Source: Serpula lacrymans var. lacrymans S7.9
Taxonomy: Eukaryota; Basidiomycota; Agaricomycetes; Boletales; Serpulaceae
DNA length: 64,000 nt
Assembly (NCBI RefSeq): GCF_000218685.1
Contig: NW_006763295.1
Location: forward strand, 186,001-250,000
Direction: 5' to 3'
In this document: one piece after another, positions 47,382 to 58,852 of the stretch
Layout: the number at the start of each line of letters is the position of its first letter
Numbering within the stretch: position 1 is the first letter of the stretch
Notes under the pieces: generated by a model
What the model saw: the letters and a program-made list of their open reading frames with translations, nothing else
The model's database searches: none
Told to the model about the DNA's origin: nothing
Position numbers and translations under genes: made by a program

Positions 47382-48679
47382 GTCTTTATCCAATTGTACG
47401 TTTGATAACCCCACAAGATTTCTAGACATTGGTTTATTTGTATATTTTCTCCTTGGAGTTGCGGCAAATGACTTTTTTTAATTGCAATACCAACGTGTGT
47501 GGTTCAATTTCAAGCTGGTGGTGTTGGTTGGATATTCGTGCAGCGTACATACCGGTGACTTAGTGATACTGATAGTGTTCTTTCTTCTGTCTTTTATCTT
47601 TCCTGCTGTCCGTATTATTTATTCGTACTGATACTTTCGGACTGGCCTTGCGAGTTGTTTCAATTTGTGACCATGTCTGTAATATATCCTGGACCTGGGT
47701 TAGGGTCACCTCTATCTTTGCATCTTCGGATTTCTCCTCTTCTTGATTCCGGCGACCAAGACATAACTGCATGAAACGCATGATGAAACGACATCTTCTG
47801 TCACAAGTGCATCTTGTTCATCGCCATGTTGTTATTCTGGGCTGGATGGGCCTCCCATAATACGGGGTGTACAAATTTGTAAGCTGTCCTTTTTGTTGTC
47901 GACTAATAACTGTAGACTAACGAGCATCCATGCTCCTTTTCTGTCTGCCCTAGTCAGAGTATCTTGTTCTTCAAATTAAGAATCAACCAATATATGAAGA
48001 TGTCCATGGATCATGAATACTTGCGGTGAAACATCAGCAAGAACATGACAACTGCTCCACAGCGTCTTCCAGTCAACAAATTACATGAGCGATGTGTTCG
48101 AAAGATAAGGATGTGTAATAGGGTATGCTTGGATAGCAATACAGAATACAGATTTCCAAGGTATTTGAATCGAGTTACACGAACGCCAACTCTCTACTCT
48201 GTTTTTGACCCACATTTCTTTCTTCTTTTCCAATTAGCTCCCTTGGACCCAGCGAGGTACTTCCAGGAGATATATGAGATAGTCGAATAGCGTGATCAGG
48301 GAATGAGAGTCCGAATATCGGGAGTTTGAGAGTGCTAAGTTGAGGGAGCCGTTCTTGAATTTAGAACAGGCTACTGGTACGTGGCTTCGGTGCTATCTAT
48401 CTTTCCCCCCCGCTATTTTTGGCGCTCAAGTGTTAGGGTGCTGCGGTGAAGCGTATACCATGCGGTTGTGAGGTGTTCTGGGCGTTGCTTGTGTGTTGGA
48501 GTCAGTATTGGAGTCAGTCGAAGCCGTTCCCATTCGGCTGTAAGGATGTGAGTCAGTAGTGGACTATTTCTGGCTGATAAACGCTGCGGTACCTATGAGG
48601 AAAAGTCTATATAATGGGTTAATCTTCACTATTTTTGAGCTATCCTTTTCTTCCTGTAAGATCGACAAGCACAAGCACA
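47382..48679. other. Intergenic, 1.3 kb
   Basis: Between the guanylyltransferase and copy B. A 73-codon minus-strand frame (47781-47560; polar, Lys/Glu-rich) and an 81-codon plus-strand frame (48045-48290) have no match I recognise. No tRNA or repeat seen. Confidence 0.5.
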
Positions 48680-50945
48680 ATGTCTAATATTCCAACCTCT
48701 ACTCCAGTGTTGATTGTGAGCGTTTTTCTCTTTACATGTCAACGTGTTGGCTTATGCGTGTTTCAGGCAGGTGCAGGTCCTGCAGGCCTTGTAGCAGCTT
48801 TAACGCTCCTGCGGAATGGTATTTCTGTCCGGATTATCGAAAAGGAGGCAAAATATCGTGTGGGTCAACGAGGTCCTGGAATTTTCGTATGTTCGGAGCG
48901 CTTCTTTCTAGTGATGTGGTCATTAACTTTGGCTGTGGTAGCCTCGTGCATTGGAACTTTTTCACCATCTTGAAGTCCCTGAAATTGCTCAGACAGCGAA
49001 ACTGGCACCTCAAATGCGAACGTACAAATTAGGAGGTGTTGAACTTCTCAAGACCTTCCCCATGTCACCGTACACAGAGCCTACGCCCGCCATTCCCTAC
49101 GTACGGATTGCATTGTTTTACAGTTCTTTTTTCTTTCCTTATGCTTTTTTTCAGTATAATCTGGTTGTTATAGGCCAGGAAACTCTTGAAGGCATTTTAC
49201 GTTCTCATGTCGAGAAACTATCTTGCACTGTTGAACTAGGCACAGAGCTTTGTTCTTTTGAGCAGTTTTCTGACCATGTAGTGGCCCATGTCACGAAAGA
49301 GAAACATGGTGAAGTAGTACATGAAACGATCAGAGCTAACTGGCTAGTTGGGGCTGATGGAGCCAAAGGTAAGTGCCATCCTAAAGTTATACCACTCTCG
49401 TCGTCGTCGTTGATATGTATATATGCGCAGGTATTGTACGCAAGCACTTGGGCCTGACATTCTTAGGAGAAACTCGAGAAGATATGCGCATAGTCACGGG
49501 AGATATCTATCTCGCGGCGAAAGGAGTTGACAGAGAAGTGCGTAGGGTCGGGTATGAGAGATGGAAACTGGGTTAATGGCTTGGTATAGCATAGGCATGT
49601 TTTTGGAGAAATGGGAACAAGGGCGTGCGTGCTTTCTTCGTCTCTTGCTATTGATTAGGCTTATCTTTCCCCGAAGTGTCATTTTACGGCCTACAGATGA
49701 ATTTGGTCCTGATGGATATCAATTCATCATGGCTGGCCCGGATCTCGATACCACTCTTTTGGCTGGGAATAAAGATGAACTTTTTAAATGTATGTCTGCT
49801 ATCGTTGGCACGGACATTACATTCGGCGAACTTCGTTGGGTTTCCGAATTTCGGTTCGTCCTCTGTCGACGTTTGGTTTTCTAATACATCTAACATAATC
49901 TAATGTAGACCCAATATTCGCATGGTGAATACATTCGGAGAGGGCAGAGTTTTTGTTGCTGGAGGTTAGTAGGGTTTTCAGTGGGCATATTTTGGGTGTT
50001 GATTTATCTTGGATTAGATGCGGCACAGTTCGTCTTGTTACATTGATATACTCAAGTTTTGTTCTCACTGACGTTCATTCATAGTGTCCATAGTCCTACT
50101 GGTGGCCAAGTAAGTGCTATTTCTGGGCGTATATTTTGAAACTTAGTTAAACTCTACTTCTAGGGTCTTAATTCCAGTATCCAGGACTCTGTGAGCATTC
50201 GGCCGTTTGTAGTTGCATTTGCCCTTAATTTACACATATTCAGTTCAACTTAGGTTGGAAGATCGCGCTGGTGGAGAAAGGCTTTGCTCCGATCTCATTA
50301 ATGGATACATACACCGCTGAACGCCTGCCCGTTATCGCGGAGATGCTCAATATCACCACCACCATCTTAGACAAGACAACTGCTGCTACACGATCGACTG
50401 CAGAATCGGCTTTTCAGCGTGGCCAGAAGATGTACATGCTTGGCGTGAACTACCGGAACAGTCCTATTGTTGTTGACGAGTTCGTGACGGAATTCAAGCC
50501 GGCGGATGCCTATGGGAATATTCAGGATGGTTGTCTCCAAGCTGGTGATAGGGCTCCCGATGCTCCAGGCTTGATGGCCATTGATCACGCGGCGACCGTA
50601 ACCAGTGGAACCACACGTCTCTTCACTATCTTTCGGCCGTGGTATCACACTCTCCTGATCTTCGTCCCAGACGTTGAAAAGTCAACCTCGTTTATTTCTG
50701 CCCTTGAGCGCTATCAACCCGGTCTTGTGCGCTCTATTATTATAGTTCCTTCTGTAACTTCTTTGCAACCCAACCCAAGTGCCGATAATTTGTTGGTTGA
50801 TCGGGATGGGCATGCGTACAAAGGTTACCTGGTAAACGAAGGAGAAACTAAAGTTGTCGCTGTTAGGCCGGACGGTGTGGTTGGTGCTATCGTGCGAGGA
50901 GCGGAAGGGATGGTTAAATACTTTGGAGGAGTCTTTGGGGTTTGA
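48680..50945 (+). CDS. FAD-dependent aromatic-type monooxygenase, copy B
   Basis: Paralogue of copies A, C and D. The ATG at 48680 (MSNIPTSTPVLI) is followed by an intron and AGAGPAGLVAALTLL. This is the only copy with the full GxGxxG pattern. Next come VRIIEKEAKYRVGQRGPG, PRALELFHHLEVPEIAQ, QETLEGILRSHVEKLSCTV, WLVGADGAKGVVRKHLGLTF and LRPTDEFGPDGYQFIMAG. The GD region is FGEGRVFVAGDAAHVHSP, assembled across a 10-nt exon (50018-50027), then TGGQGLNSSIQDSFNLGWK with introns after GGQ and QDS. The long last exon holds the thioredoxin-like C-terminal domain (GDRAPDAPGLM). The region after the DG motif differs slightly from its sisters (HRHVFGEMGTRA) but no frameshift was found. Confidence 0.87.
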
Positions 50946-51073
50946 AGGAGCATGTTAGTATTAGCTATGTGATGTAAGAAATATAGAGTTTGGTTGATTT
51001 GGAACGTTGGCAGGGCATATATTGGCAGCAAGGAGGAGGCCAGCATATTTAATTTTATTCGAACATCATATAT

Positions 51074-51181
51074 GGTGAAATGGCCGAGCGGTCTAAGGCG
51101 CCAGACTAAGGAGATCATGTCATCAGATGACAAGTTAATCTGGTCTCTTCGGGGGCGTGAGTTCGAATCTCACTTTCATCA
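51074..51181 (+). tRNA. tRNA-Leu (anticodon AAG) with intron
   Basis: The acceptor stem pairs GGTGAAA (51074-51080) with TTTCATC (51174-51180), with discriminator A. The D-arm is TGGCCGAGCGGTCTAAGGC. The anticodon stem CCAGA (51101-51105) pairs with TCTGG (51139-51143). The anticodon AAG is at 51108-51110. A 26-nt intron (about 51112-51137) sits one base after the anticodon, the standard place. A long variable arm typical of Leu and the T-arm GTGAGTTCGAATCTCAC follow. Mature length is about 82 nt before CCA addition. A/B-box elements (TGGCCGAGCGG and GTTCGAATC) match the polymerase III promoter. Confidence 0.93.
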
Positions 51182-51489
51182 AATATTTTTGATTTTTAGT
51201 TTTGACACCAATATCTCCATGTCGATTGTTCCGGCGCGGCACTCACTTTTTCAAAATTTCTAACTCGAGTCACTTTGTCGCGGTCTCTATCAATTTTGGT
51301 CCACAAAACACGCAGTTGTACTCTGAGCAAGTCCATTAATGTGTCGCGCACAACTGACAGACGATGATGCTATGCTTGATCTACGTGGCGGTACAATTAC
51401 TAAAAGTTGCTTTATCTGTTGAAGTAACGGTACCGGTATCGTCTTGGTCAATCCTATAACGTTGTCTCAGATCAGTATCATCATCAACA

Positions 51490-53742
51490 AATGGCTGCAA
51501 TAGATACAATCCCTGTCCTCATCGTAAGCGTTGACCTTCATATGAGCATCATCTGCTGACCTTGCATTCATAGGTTGGTGCTGGTCCCTCAGCGCTAGTT
51601 GCAGCTCTTACCCTACTGCGTAACGGAATACCCGTCCGTGTCATCGAGAAAGAGGACACCTATCGCCTTGGGCAACGCGGTTCTGGATTGATCGTGCGTT
51701 AATACATAGTACTACAACCCTAGTACAGAACTCATCCTCTCTTTAGCCTCGCTCGCTGGAGCTTTTCAGATTCCTCGATGTCCCAGAAGTGGATGAGAAT
51801 GCCACAGAAGTGTTCCCCATGCGCTTATACAAGCCTGGAAGTGTCGAACCTCTTAAAACGTTCATGATGTCGCCTTACCAGGATCCGACTCCTGCGCTTC
51901 CTTATGCACGTCTACCTCGCCTAGATTGAACTCTCCAGTCACTCATGTGTATCTAAACTACAGTTCAACCCTCGTCTACTAGGGCAGCAGAAGCTAGAAG
52001 GGATTTTACGCTCTCATCTTGAGAACCTGTCGTGTTTCGTCGAAACTGGGACTGAGCTCCGCTCACTCGAACAATTTCCTGATTATGTGGTCGCACGCGT
52101 ACTGCGAAGGCGTAATGGCGAAGAAGTACAAGAGACAATCAAAGCCAAATGGCTCATCGGAGCTGACGGGTCTAAAAGTACGTTCCGTCTTCTTCGATAA
52201 TTGGTCCTTGTTCATGTTCCCTATGTAGGTGTCGTGCGGAAAGAATTAGGACTCACATTTTTAGGAGAGACTCGAGATGATGTGTGTTCGATCACTGGTG
52301 ACATCCGTCTTACAGGCCCAGGGATTGATAGAAAGGTCCGTGTCACAATCTGTCCGGAAATTTGAAGCTAACCGCTACATGCTCTAGCATTGGCACATAT
52401 TTGGGGAGATGGGAGCTACTGCGTACGTATCTGGATAGATTTTAACGTGCTGTACGCTCTGGCTTAATAATAATGGTCTATTACAGGATTATCTTGCGGC
52501 CCACAGACGAGATTGCCCCTGATGGTTATCAGTTCGTCATGTTCGGTCCAGGGGTCGATATCCCAAAACTACAATCAAGTAAAGATGAGCTCTTTAAGTA
52601 CATTGCTTCTATGGTTCACGCGGATTTAACATTTGAGGAGCTTATTTGGGCTTCCGAGTACCGGTGCGCATTATATCTGCGATATCTAAATGTCATTGTT
52701 TTAAACATGCGGTTTCTTCTCCAGGGCCAACGTTCGGATGGTGAATAAGTTCGGAGAGGGCAGAGTTTTCATTTCAGGAGGTGCGTTGCATGTTTTTTTT
52801 TCATCACACAGCTCAGTTTTTGACTTGGTTGCAGATGCTGCACAGTTCGCATAATTCCTTCTGTCGTCGGTATAACCTGCTAATCCTTTTGCCAGTGTTC
52901 ATAGCCCTACAGGTGCCCAGGTACGGGTGAAGCTTGTTGCAGTCAGCATTCACTTTCTCACCTTTTCTTTTAGGGTCTCAATTCAAGTGTTCAAGATGCT
53001 GTAAGTTTTACTAGCACCCATCATTACTATCTTACCATGTTCTTGTCAGTTCAACCTCGGCTGGAAACTAGCGCTCGTTCAGAAAGGCCTTGCACTGCCC
53101 TCACTGCTCGACACCTACACCACCGAACGTCTTCCCGTCATCGCCGAGATGCTCGACATCACCTCTTCCCTGCTCAAGAGAACGAACGCTGCGAATACTT
53201 CCACGGCGGAGGCAGCACTCAAGCGTAGTCAGAAGCTATATATGCTGGGCGTGAACTACCGCAACAGCCCGATTGTGGTCGATGAGGTGGTGCAGCCGTC
53301 TGAGGCGGAACCTGTGGACGCGTATGGATCTATTCAGGACGGGTCGTTGCAGGCTGGTGATCGTGCGCCCGATGCGCCCGGTTTGGTGGATGTGAAGAGT
53401 GGTGAGGCCGCGCGGTTCTTTGACATTTTCCGTCCGCGATACCATACCGTCCTCATCTTTACTTCGAACGCTTCCGATGCTGCTCCCATCATATCTGAAC
53501 TTGGTCACTACGACAATAGTGTTGTGCGCTCCATCATTGTTCTCCCTGCTGGGGCATCTGTACAAGCAGAGTCGACTTCGGCTGATGTTATTTTGGAGGA
53601 TAAGGAAGGGCATGCGTATAAGAATTATTTGATAGGAGGCGAAACAAGAGTTGTAGTCGTAAGGCCAGACAGCGTAGTAGGTGCGATCGTACATGGAGTG
53701 GAAGGTGTGAAGCGATACTTTGGTATCATTTTCACTTCCTAG
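51490..53742 (+). CDS. FAD-dependent aromatic-type monooxygenase, copy C
   Basis: The ATG at 51490 (MAAIDTIPVLI), an intron, then VGAGPSALVAALTLLRN. The third Gly of the dinucleotide motif is Ala, as in A and D. Blocks: VIEKEDTYRLGQRGSGL, PRSLELFRFLDVPEVDEN, LLGQQKLEGILRSHLENL, WLIGADGSKSVVRKELGLTF, LRPTDEIAPDGYQFVMFG. The GD region GDAAHVHSP uses a 10-nt exon (52835-52844). Where its sisters have GGQG, this copy reads TGAQGLNSSVQDAFNLGWK. The last exon (to 53742) holds the thioredoxin-like C-terminal domain (YMLGVNYRNSPIVVDEVVQ). It starts 309 bp after the tRNA. Apparently intact. Confidence 0.87.
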
Positions 53743-53978
53743 TGGCATTATAGTGCTGTATGATTATTGGGTTTTCCTTTCTTTTTGCTCGATTGCAGTT
53801 GATCCACAGTGTAATTATAGCCTCACAAATATATAGGTTTTGGTTTATCCATGTTGGAGAGATTCATAGCCATCGACTTGGGTATGGTTCCTTCAGACAC
53901 CCTTCTTAAATCAGTAGTTACGGAGCCCACGACGCACCAGAGGCCCACATGGGTAGAATTACAATGACTGATATACAT

Positions 53979-55279
53979 TTAATCTGCAGACTTTTCAATT
54001 TTACTCGATGCCCTAGCTGCATATCCAGTCCAAGACTGACATAGTATATAGTCATGAGTACACAGCACTTCCTAGGGCCGAGGGTACTCACTTCGTCGTA
54101 AATGGCGACCTTTGGTGTTCCTAGCAACTTCAAGCCGAGCCACAACACACCTGCGGTCATACCGCTCCCACAAGAGGTAGTGACCGGGCGCTCGCCGTTG
54201 ATGATCAGTTCCGCGTTTTCAGGTCCTACGGCGTTCACGAGAGTTTGGCGCAGCTCGGGGATGGGGAGGAAGGTGGTGTATGATGCAGAAGAGTTGAGAG
54301 GGGTGTTAGTTTGTAGGAATGTGTTGAATGGGAGAGAGAATGAGTGTGGGATGTGGCCTGAAGAGAGCCCAGGACGGGGCTCGGGGTCCGTTCCAAGGTA
54401 CCTGTGTTTGTGAATTGAATTATAAGCTATCACTGGCAGATTGATACGAGATACACGAAATACACGTACCTTCCGCGAGATCGTGCGTCCAACACTAGCT
54501 CAGCACTCGGGTCTGAGGAAGGAGTGAGATTTGAGTTGGAAACCATCTGGTCGTAGCCTGGAATAAAGCAATAAGGATAGAAAAGGCATGACGCGAAAGT
54601 ATTGGCTTACTCTTTATCACGTCCTTATCATAAACGGGGGAAGGATATGTCGATTTCGGGACTTGTGCGGGAGGTGCACTCTCCACGGAGAAGCCTTCAG
54701 CCTCCCAGCGAGGTAAGCCACCGTCAAGGACGCTGGATCGTTGATGTCCAAATGCTCTGAACATGAAAAGCGCGCGAGGAGACGAAAATACGCCTTGTGT
54801 GTCATAGCTAAGTAGATAATTCAGTGTCCTTATTTCATGAATGGAAATACAGTATAGCGGCGCACATAACGACGTGAGACGAGGGGTCAATTCCAAAACG
54901 TTCTGTAGTTCAAGGTACAGTATCTTGTGAAATTGGGCTTTTCGTACGGAAGCAAGATCATACCACATGCGTCCGCGAAAATGCGCTCAGTGGGCATCAT
55001 GTGCTTCAGACCGAGCTCGTTTGGGCTAGCTACTTCATCAAGGCTAAGATAGTTGGCGCCAGCGATACGTTTCTTTGAGAATTCTTCTTGAGGATTGCGA
55101 GGAGAATTGGGCATGAACCAGCTTGCATCGAGGATTGACACGGCGCCATTGGAGGATAAGAGTTCGCGAAGGTGTGAAGGGGATATCAAGTACGGTGCAG
55201 GCGTTGAGGACGACATCGATCTCGTAGATACGGATAACGAGCTCCTTTTGGCACAATTCAGCAGCTGCCTGAGTAACAT
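53979..55279 (-). CDS. Mercaptopyruvate/thiosulfate sulfurtransferase (double rhodanese, TUM1-like)
   Basis: Transfers sulfane sulfur, for example to the tRNA thiolation and molybdenum-cofactor pathways. The ATG at 55279 (MLLRQLLNCAKRSSLSV) gives a mitochondrial-type presequence; a second Met (MSSSTPAPYL) could yield a cytosolic form. First rhodanese domain: LISPSHLRELLSSNGAVSIL, DASWFMPNSPRNP, IAGANYLSLDEVASPNELG and a Tyr-Asp-Thr-Gln-Gly block. Second domain: LVLDARSRGRYLG and then the active-site loop CGSGMTAGVLWLGLKLLG. CGSG[MV]TA is the sulfurtransferase loop of the mercaptopyruvate type. The last exon ends SWTGYAARASSKIEKSAD at TAA. It runs convergently with copy C, 236 bp away. Confidence 0.88.
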
Positions 55280-55572
55280 ATGGCGAGTCTGAGAAAAACG
55301 CAATAGTATTTCAAGCTGAAGCCAGTCACTTGGTAAATAATAATTGCCTGCTTAAACCCGATTTGGTGGTCCGTTGGTCCACGGTCATGTGAATACACGG
55401 TCCATGGGCTCTATTCTGCCATTTCTAATATTGCGCAATAGTGTCTGTCTATGCTCCGAAGAAGCAATTCAGGTGTGTAATGCAGCAAGCCATCACTCAA
55501 TGCTATTCTCGCTTTCTTCTTGCCTCCATCCTCGTTTCGCGCTTTTCGACAGCGCGTTAAGCATTCAAATCA
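55280..55572. promoter_or_regulatory. Divergent promoter, sulfurtransferase and amino-acid permease
   Basis: A 293-bp region between two divergent starts. Pyrimidine-rich sequence (CTTTCTTCTTGCCTCC) sits just before the permease start, as is common for fungal transcription start regions. No TATA box identified. Confidence 0.45.
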
Positions 55573-58014
55573 ATGAGTATTCAAGGCTCTGACGACCAGC
55601 CGCAATCATCATCCCAAACAGCTACAAAAGCGTATGGATCTACTAGAAACATACCAGCCTGCCCAGGCGAGGACGTGCAATCTAACAGTCCTCACGGTGC
55701 TCTCCCCGTCCCACCAATAGATAAGATACATGTGGATTCGCATGGACGTCTCCATCGAGGGCTGTCCGCTCGGCAGGTCCAGATGATCGCAATAGCTGGT
55801 AAGTAAAGTTTACGGTTACATTCAGCTTTACTTACGCTCGTGTGTTAATATTAATAGGTACCATTGGAACTGGCTTGTTCCTCGGTACGGGACGCTCACT
55901 GGCGCAGGGAGGCCCAGCTAGCATGTTGATTTGTTATGGCATTGTTGCCTTCGTGGTCTACGTGACGCTTTTACTTCTTGGAGAGATGGCTACGCAGTAT
56001 CCGGTTGCAGGTAAGTAAACTTCGATCATTCGCCTTCTCAAAGGACTATCAGTGTCAGGATATATGACTTCATCCTGTCCCAAGAAAAAAGTTGATGTGC
56101 GATTCTCATCGAGTCGCACAATTATGCACATCTCGTTTCACTTCTAACACGACTTTAATCATGTGTGACAGGATCTTTCAACGCCTACGCCACGCGTTTT
56201 TTCTCACCGTCTTATGGATTCGCACTGTCGTGGAACTATTGGTTTAACGACGCCGTGTCTGTCGCTTCCGACCTCACCGCTGCCCAGCTAGTTCTTCAGT
56301 ATTGGACAACATGGAACCCATGGGTTATTAGTGTTGTATTCTGGGTATTCCTAGTTCTAATCAATGCTACTCATGTCAAAGCGTATGGAGAATTAGGTGA
56401 GGTCCTTCTTATCTGTCGCCTGTCCTCCATTTACCGACAAGTATCCACGTAAATAGAATATTGGCTTTCTTCATTGAAAGTGGCGACAATTCTGGTCTTC
56501 ATCATTGTCGGTATCCTGGTCAACGTGGGGGTGAACAGTTCGCATACGTACATTGGTACACACAACTGGCATATACCTGGTGCTCCTTTCGTGGGCGGCT
56601 TTGGTGGATTCGCGAGAGTGTTTGTTACCGCTAGCTTTGCGTGTGAGTAGCGCAAGTTCTATGCTGATCGAACGTATGCTAATTCCTAGGTTGACCTTGC
56701 TTATAGATGGTGGAACTGAAAGTTTGGGTATCACTGCGGGGGAAACGAAAAATCCTTCACGAAATATGCCTAGAGTTGTGAAATTCGTTTTCTGGCGGTG
56801 TGTCACTTCCAGTGTTCCTCTTTCCCCAATATTTAGTATCTCATATATTTGATGAACCGATAGAATTCTACTTTTTTATATCCTTAGTATCCTACTTATA
56901 GGTTTGAATGGTGAGTTCATAATTTCTTGTCTCAGAACTAAGGCTGATTGACAGGACCGTAGTACCTTGGGACTATCCTAATTTGTCAAACAAAGAAACT
57001 ACGACTTCCCCGTTCACGATTGTCTTCCAGGAAGCTGGATCTAGTATGTCCTATTCGATAACGAAATATTTTGCCATGCTTCATACTTAACATTTTTCTG
57101 CATCTAGCTGTGGCCGCATCTTTCATGAATACCGTCATCTTGACATCGGTTTTATCAGCAGGGAATCATGCTCTTTTCGCCGGAACTCGTGTTCTGTACG
57201 GTCTCTCTGTAGTTGAACCCCGTGCGCAAGCACCACGAATATTCTCGCGCACCACGGCTTCGGGTGTTCCATTGCCCGCTTTACTCGCCACAAGTAGCAT
57301 CAGCGCGCTCTGTTTCGGCAGTAGCTTTATTGGCAGCGGTGTCCTGTGGGGTTGGCTGCAAAATATTGTTGGTGTGTCTAATCAGGTTGGTGCTGGCTGT
57401 TCCCTCTCGATAGAACCAATTTTGATAACGTGTGACTGGCGAAGATTGCTTGGCTATCTATCGGGATAGCTAGTTGGAGATTTAGGAAAGCTTGGATCAA
57501 GCAAGGACGTCCGCTGCACGAGATCAAGTTCCGTGCAGCATGGACCTGGCCCTGGGGACCACCGTTTGTAGTATTGACGGTTACTGCCTTAATCATCAGT
57601 ATGTGTCTTACTCCGTGTAAGCCTAGTACTGCTATTAAAAAACAAATACCACCAGTCCAAGGCTGGTCATCGATATTCCCTATCTTCTCAGCTGTCGATT
57701 TCGTGTCGTTCTACGTCGAGATACCGGTTATGGTCGTCATGTATATTGTTTGGATGCTGACTAGACGTCCCACATGTGTACCGACAAGCTCAGGTAATGC
57801 CTGTGACTCCATCGACGAAGGGACTCCTCTAATACGTACTCAAGGCCAAAGAATCCGGTGGTGGCACAGTGACATGGTCGACGTACGGACTGTGGACCTG
57901 TTCAAAGACGAATATGAAGAAGAGGCCGTTGAAGGGGCTGACGATGAAGAGAGGGAAAGAAGGCTGCGGAGTAGAGCTGGGCTTGCTTGGAGATTGTATT
58001 ATTGGATCATATAA
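55573..58014 (+). CDS. Amino-acid permease (YAT/AAP family, APC superfamily)
   Basis: A 12-helix plasma-membrane amino-acid/H+ symporter. The ATG at 55573 gives a ~65-residue hydrophilic N-terminus, then HRGLSARQVQMIAIAG, spliced to TIGTGLFLGTGRSLAQGGPA, the hallmark first helix. Other blocks: YGIVAFVVYVTLLLLGEMAT, SPSYGFALSWNYWFNDAVSV, SSLKVATILVFIIVGILVN, ASFAYGGTESLGITAGETKN (GTE motif), NTVILTSVLSAGNHALFAGT and VPLPALLATSSISALCFGSS. It continues IAWLAIYRDSW and KQGRPLHEIKFRAAWTWPWG. A charged tail (KDEYEEEAVEGADDEERERR) closes at 58012-58014. Specificity is not predictable. About nine introns. Confidence 0.9.
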
Positions 58015-58852
58015 TATAGCATTCCCATGGTGCCGACCGCCACGCTGCTGCGGTTTGATCATCGGGTATATTTTGTCTCATGGGAGGAGCGCATCATTGT
58101 TTTCTAACGAGCATGTCTAGGAAAGTCTTAGAGAAAACTATCGGTGTACTATTTCTTCGAATGGCGCTGGAATGAAGATGTATGGAATATGACTCAGTTT
58201 AGGGGGTGTGCAACGTATCAATAATATTATCAGTTCCGACGTATGTTTCAGCGAGTTGGTTTTGAGGGGTACGAACATAGGCTGGCTGGAGGGGAGTCGG
58301 ATTAGCAACGCCGACAAAGAGTCAGGACCGGGGAGTTTCGGGGCCAAGCCAGTGTTAGCCGGTGCCTCTGAGCCGGGATCTTCCTGTCGCATTGTCGCAT
58401 TCTCCTATCTCTTAGATTCATCCATTCTTTCCCAAACTTATGGGCTAATATCTCACTTTCACCCACCACGCCATCTTGAAAATTGGCCGATAAGACACGC
58501 AAATACATCTGATAAATCCAGGTTGTGAGGAAGATCGAACATTGACGAGTTTTCCATGCAATGTCATTATAAACACATGTCAGCTTCAGAATGTAAATGT
58601 CAGAAATCCCACCAGAATCGTGTTGTGCCGAAGACACGCGTGTTCCGTCACCATCGCGTCCATGATTATGACTCGGATTCAGTCCAGGTCGGCCGTATAC
58701 GTATTAGTATTAGAGCTGGTGATGCTCATTCAGGTTATTACGGCGGTGTATACTTGTCGTATAAAAGCTCTCCGACTTTACCCAGACAAAGCCATCGCCT
58801 CTATCAGATTATCACACTTGCATAGTTTCATCGTTGAATACCGTCTACAATA
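58015..58852. other. Intergenic, 840 bp
   Basis: Between the permease stop and copy D. Minus-strand frames at 58302-58637 and plus-strand frames at 58542-58853 show no known domain. A TATA-like TATAAAAG near 58757 lies about 95 bp before the copy D start and is a plausible promoter element. Confidence 0.45.

Noticed and set aside
47560..47781. 73-codon polar minus-strand frame
   Set aside because: No similarity recognised and no promoter or splice signals that support it.
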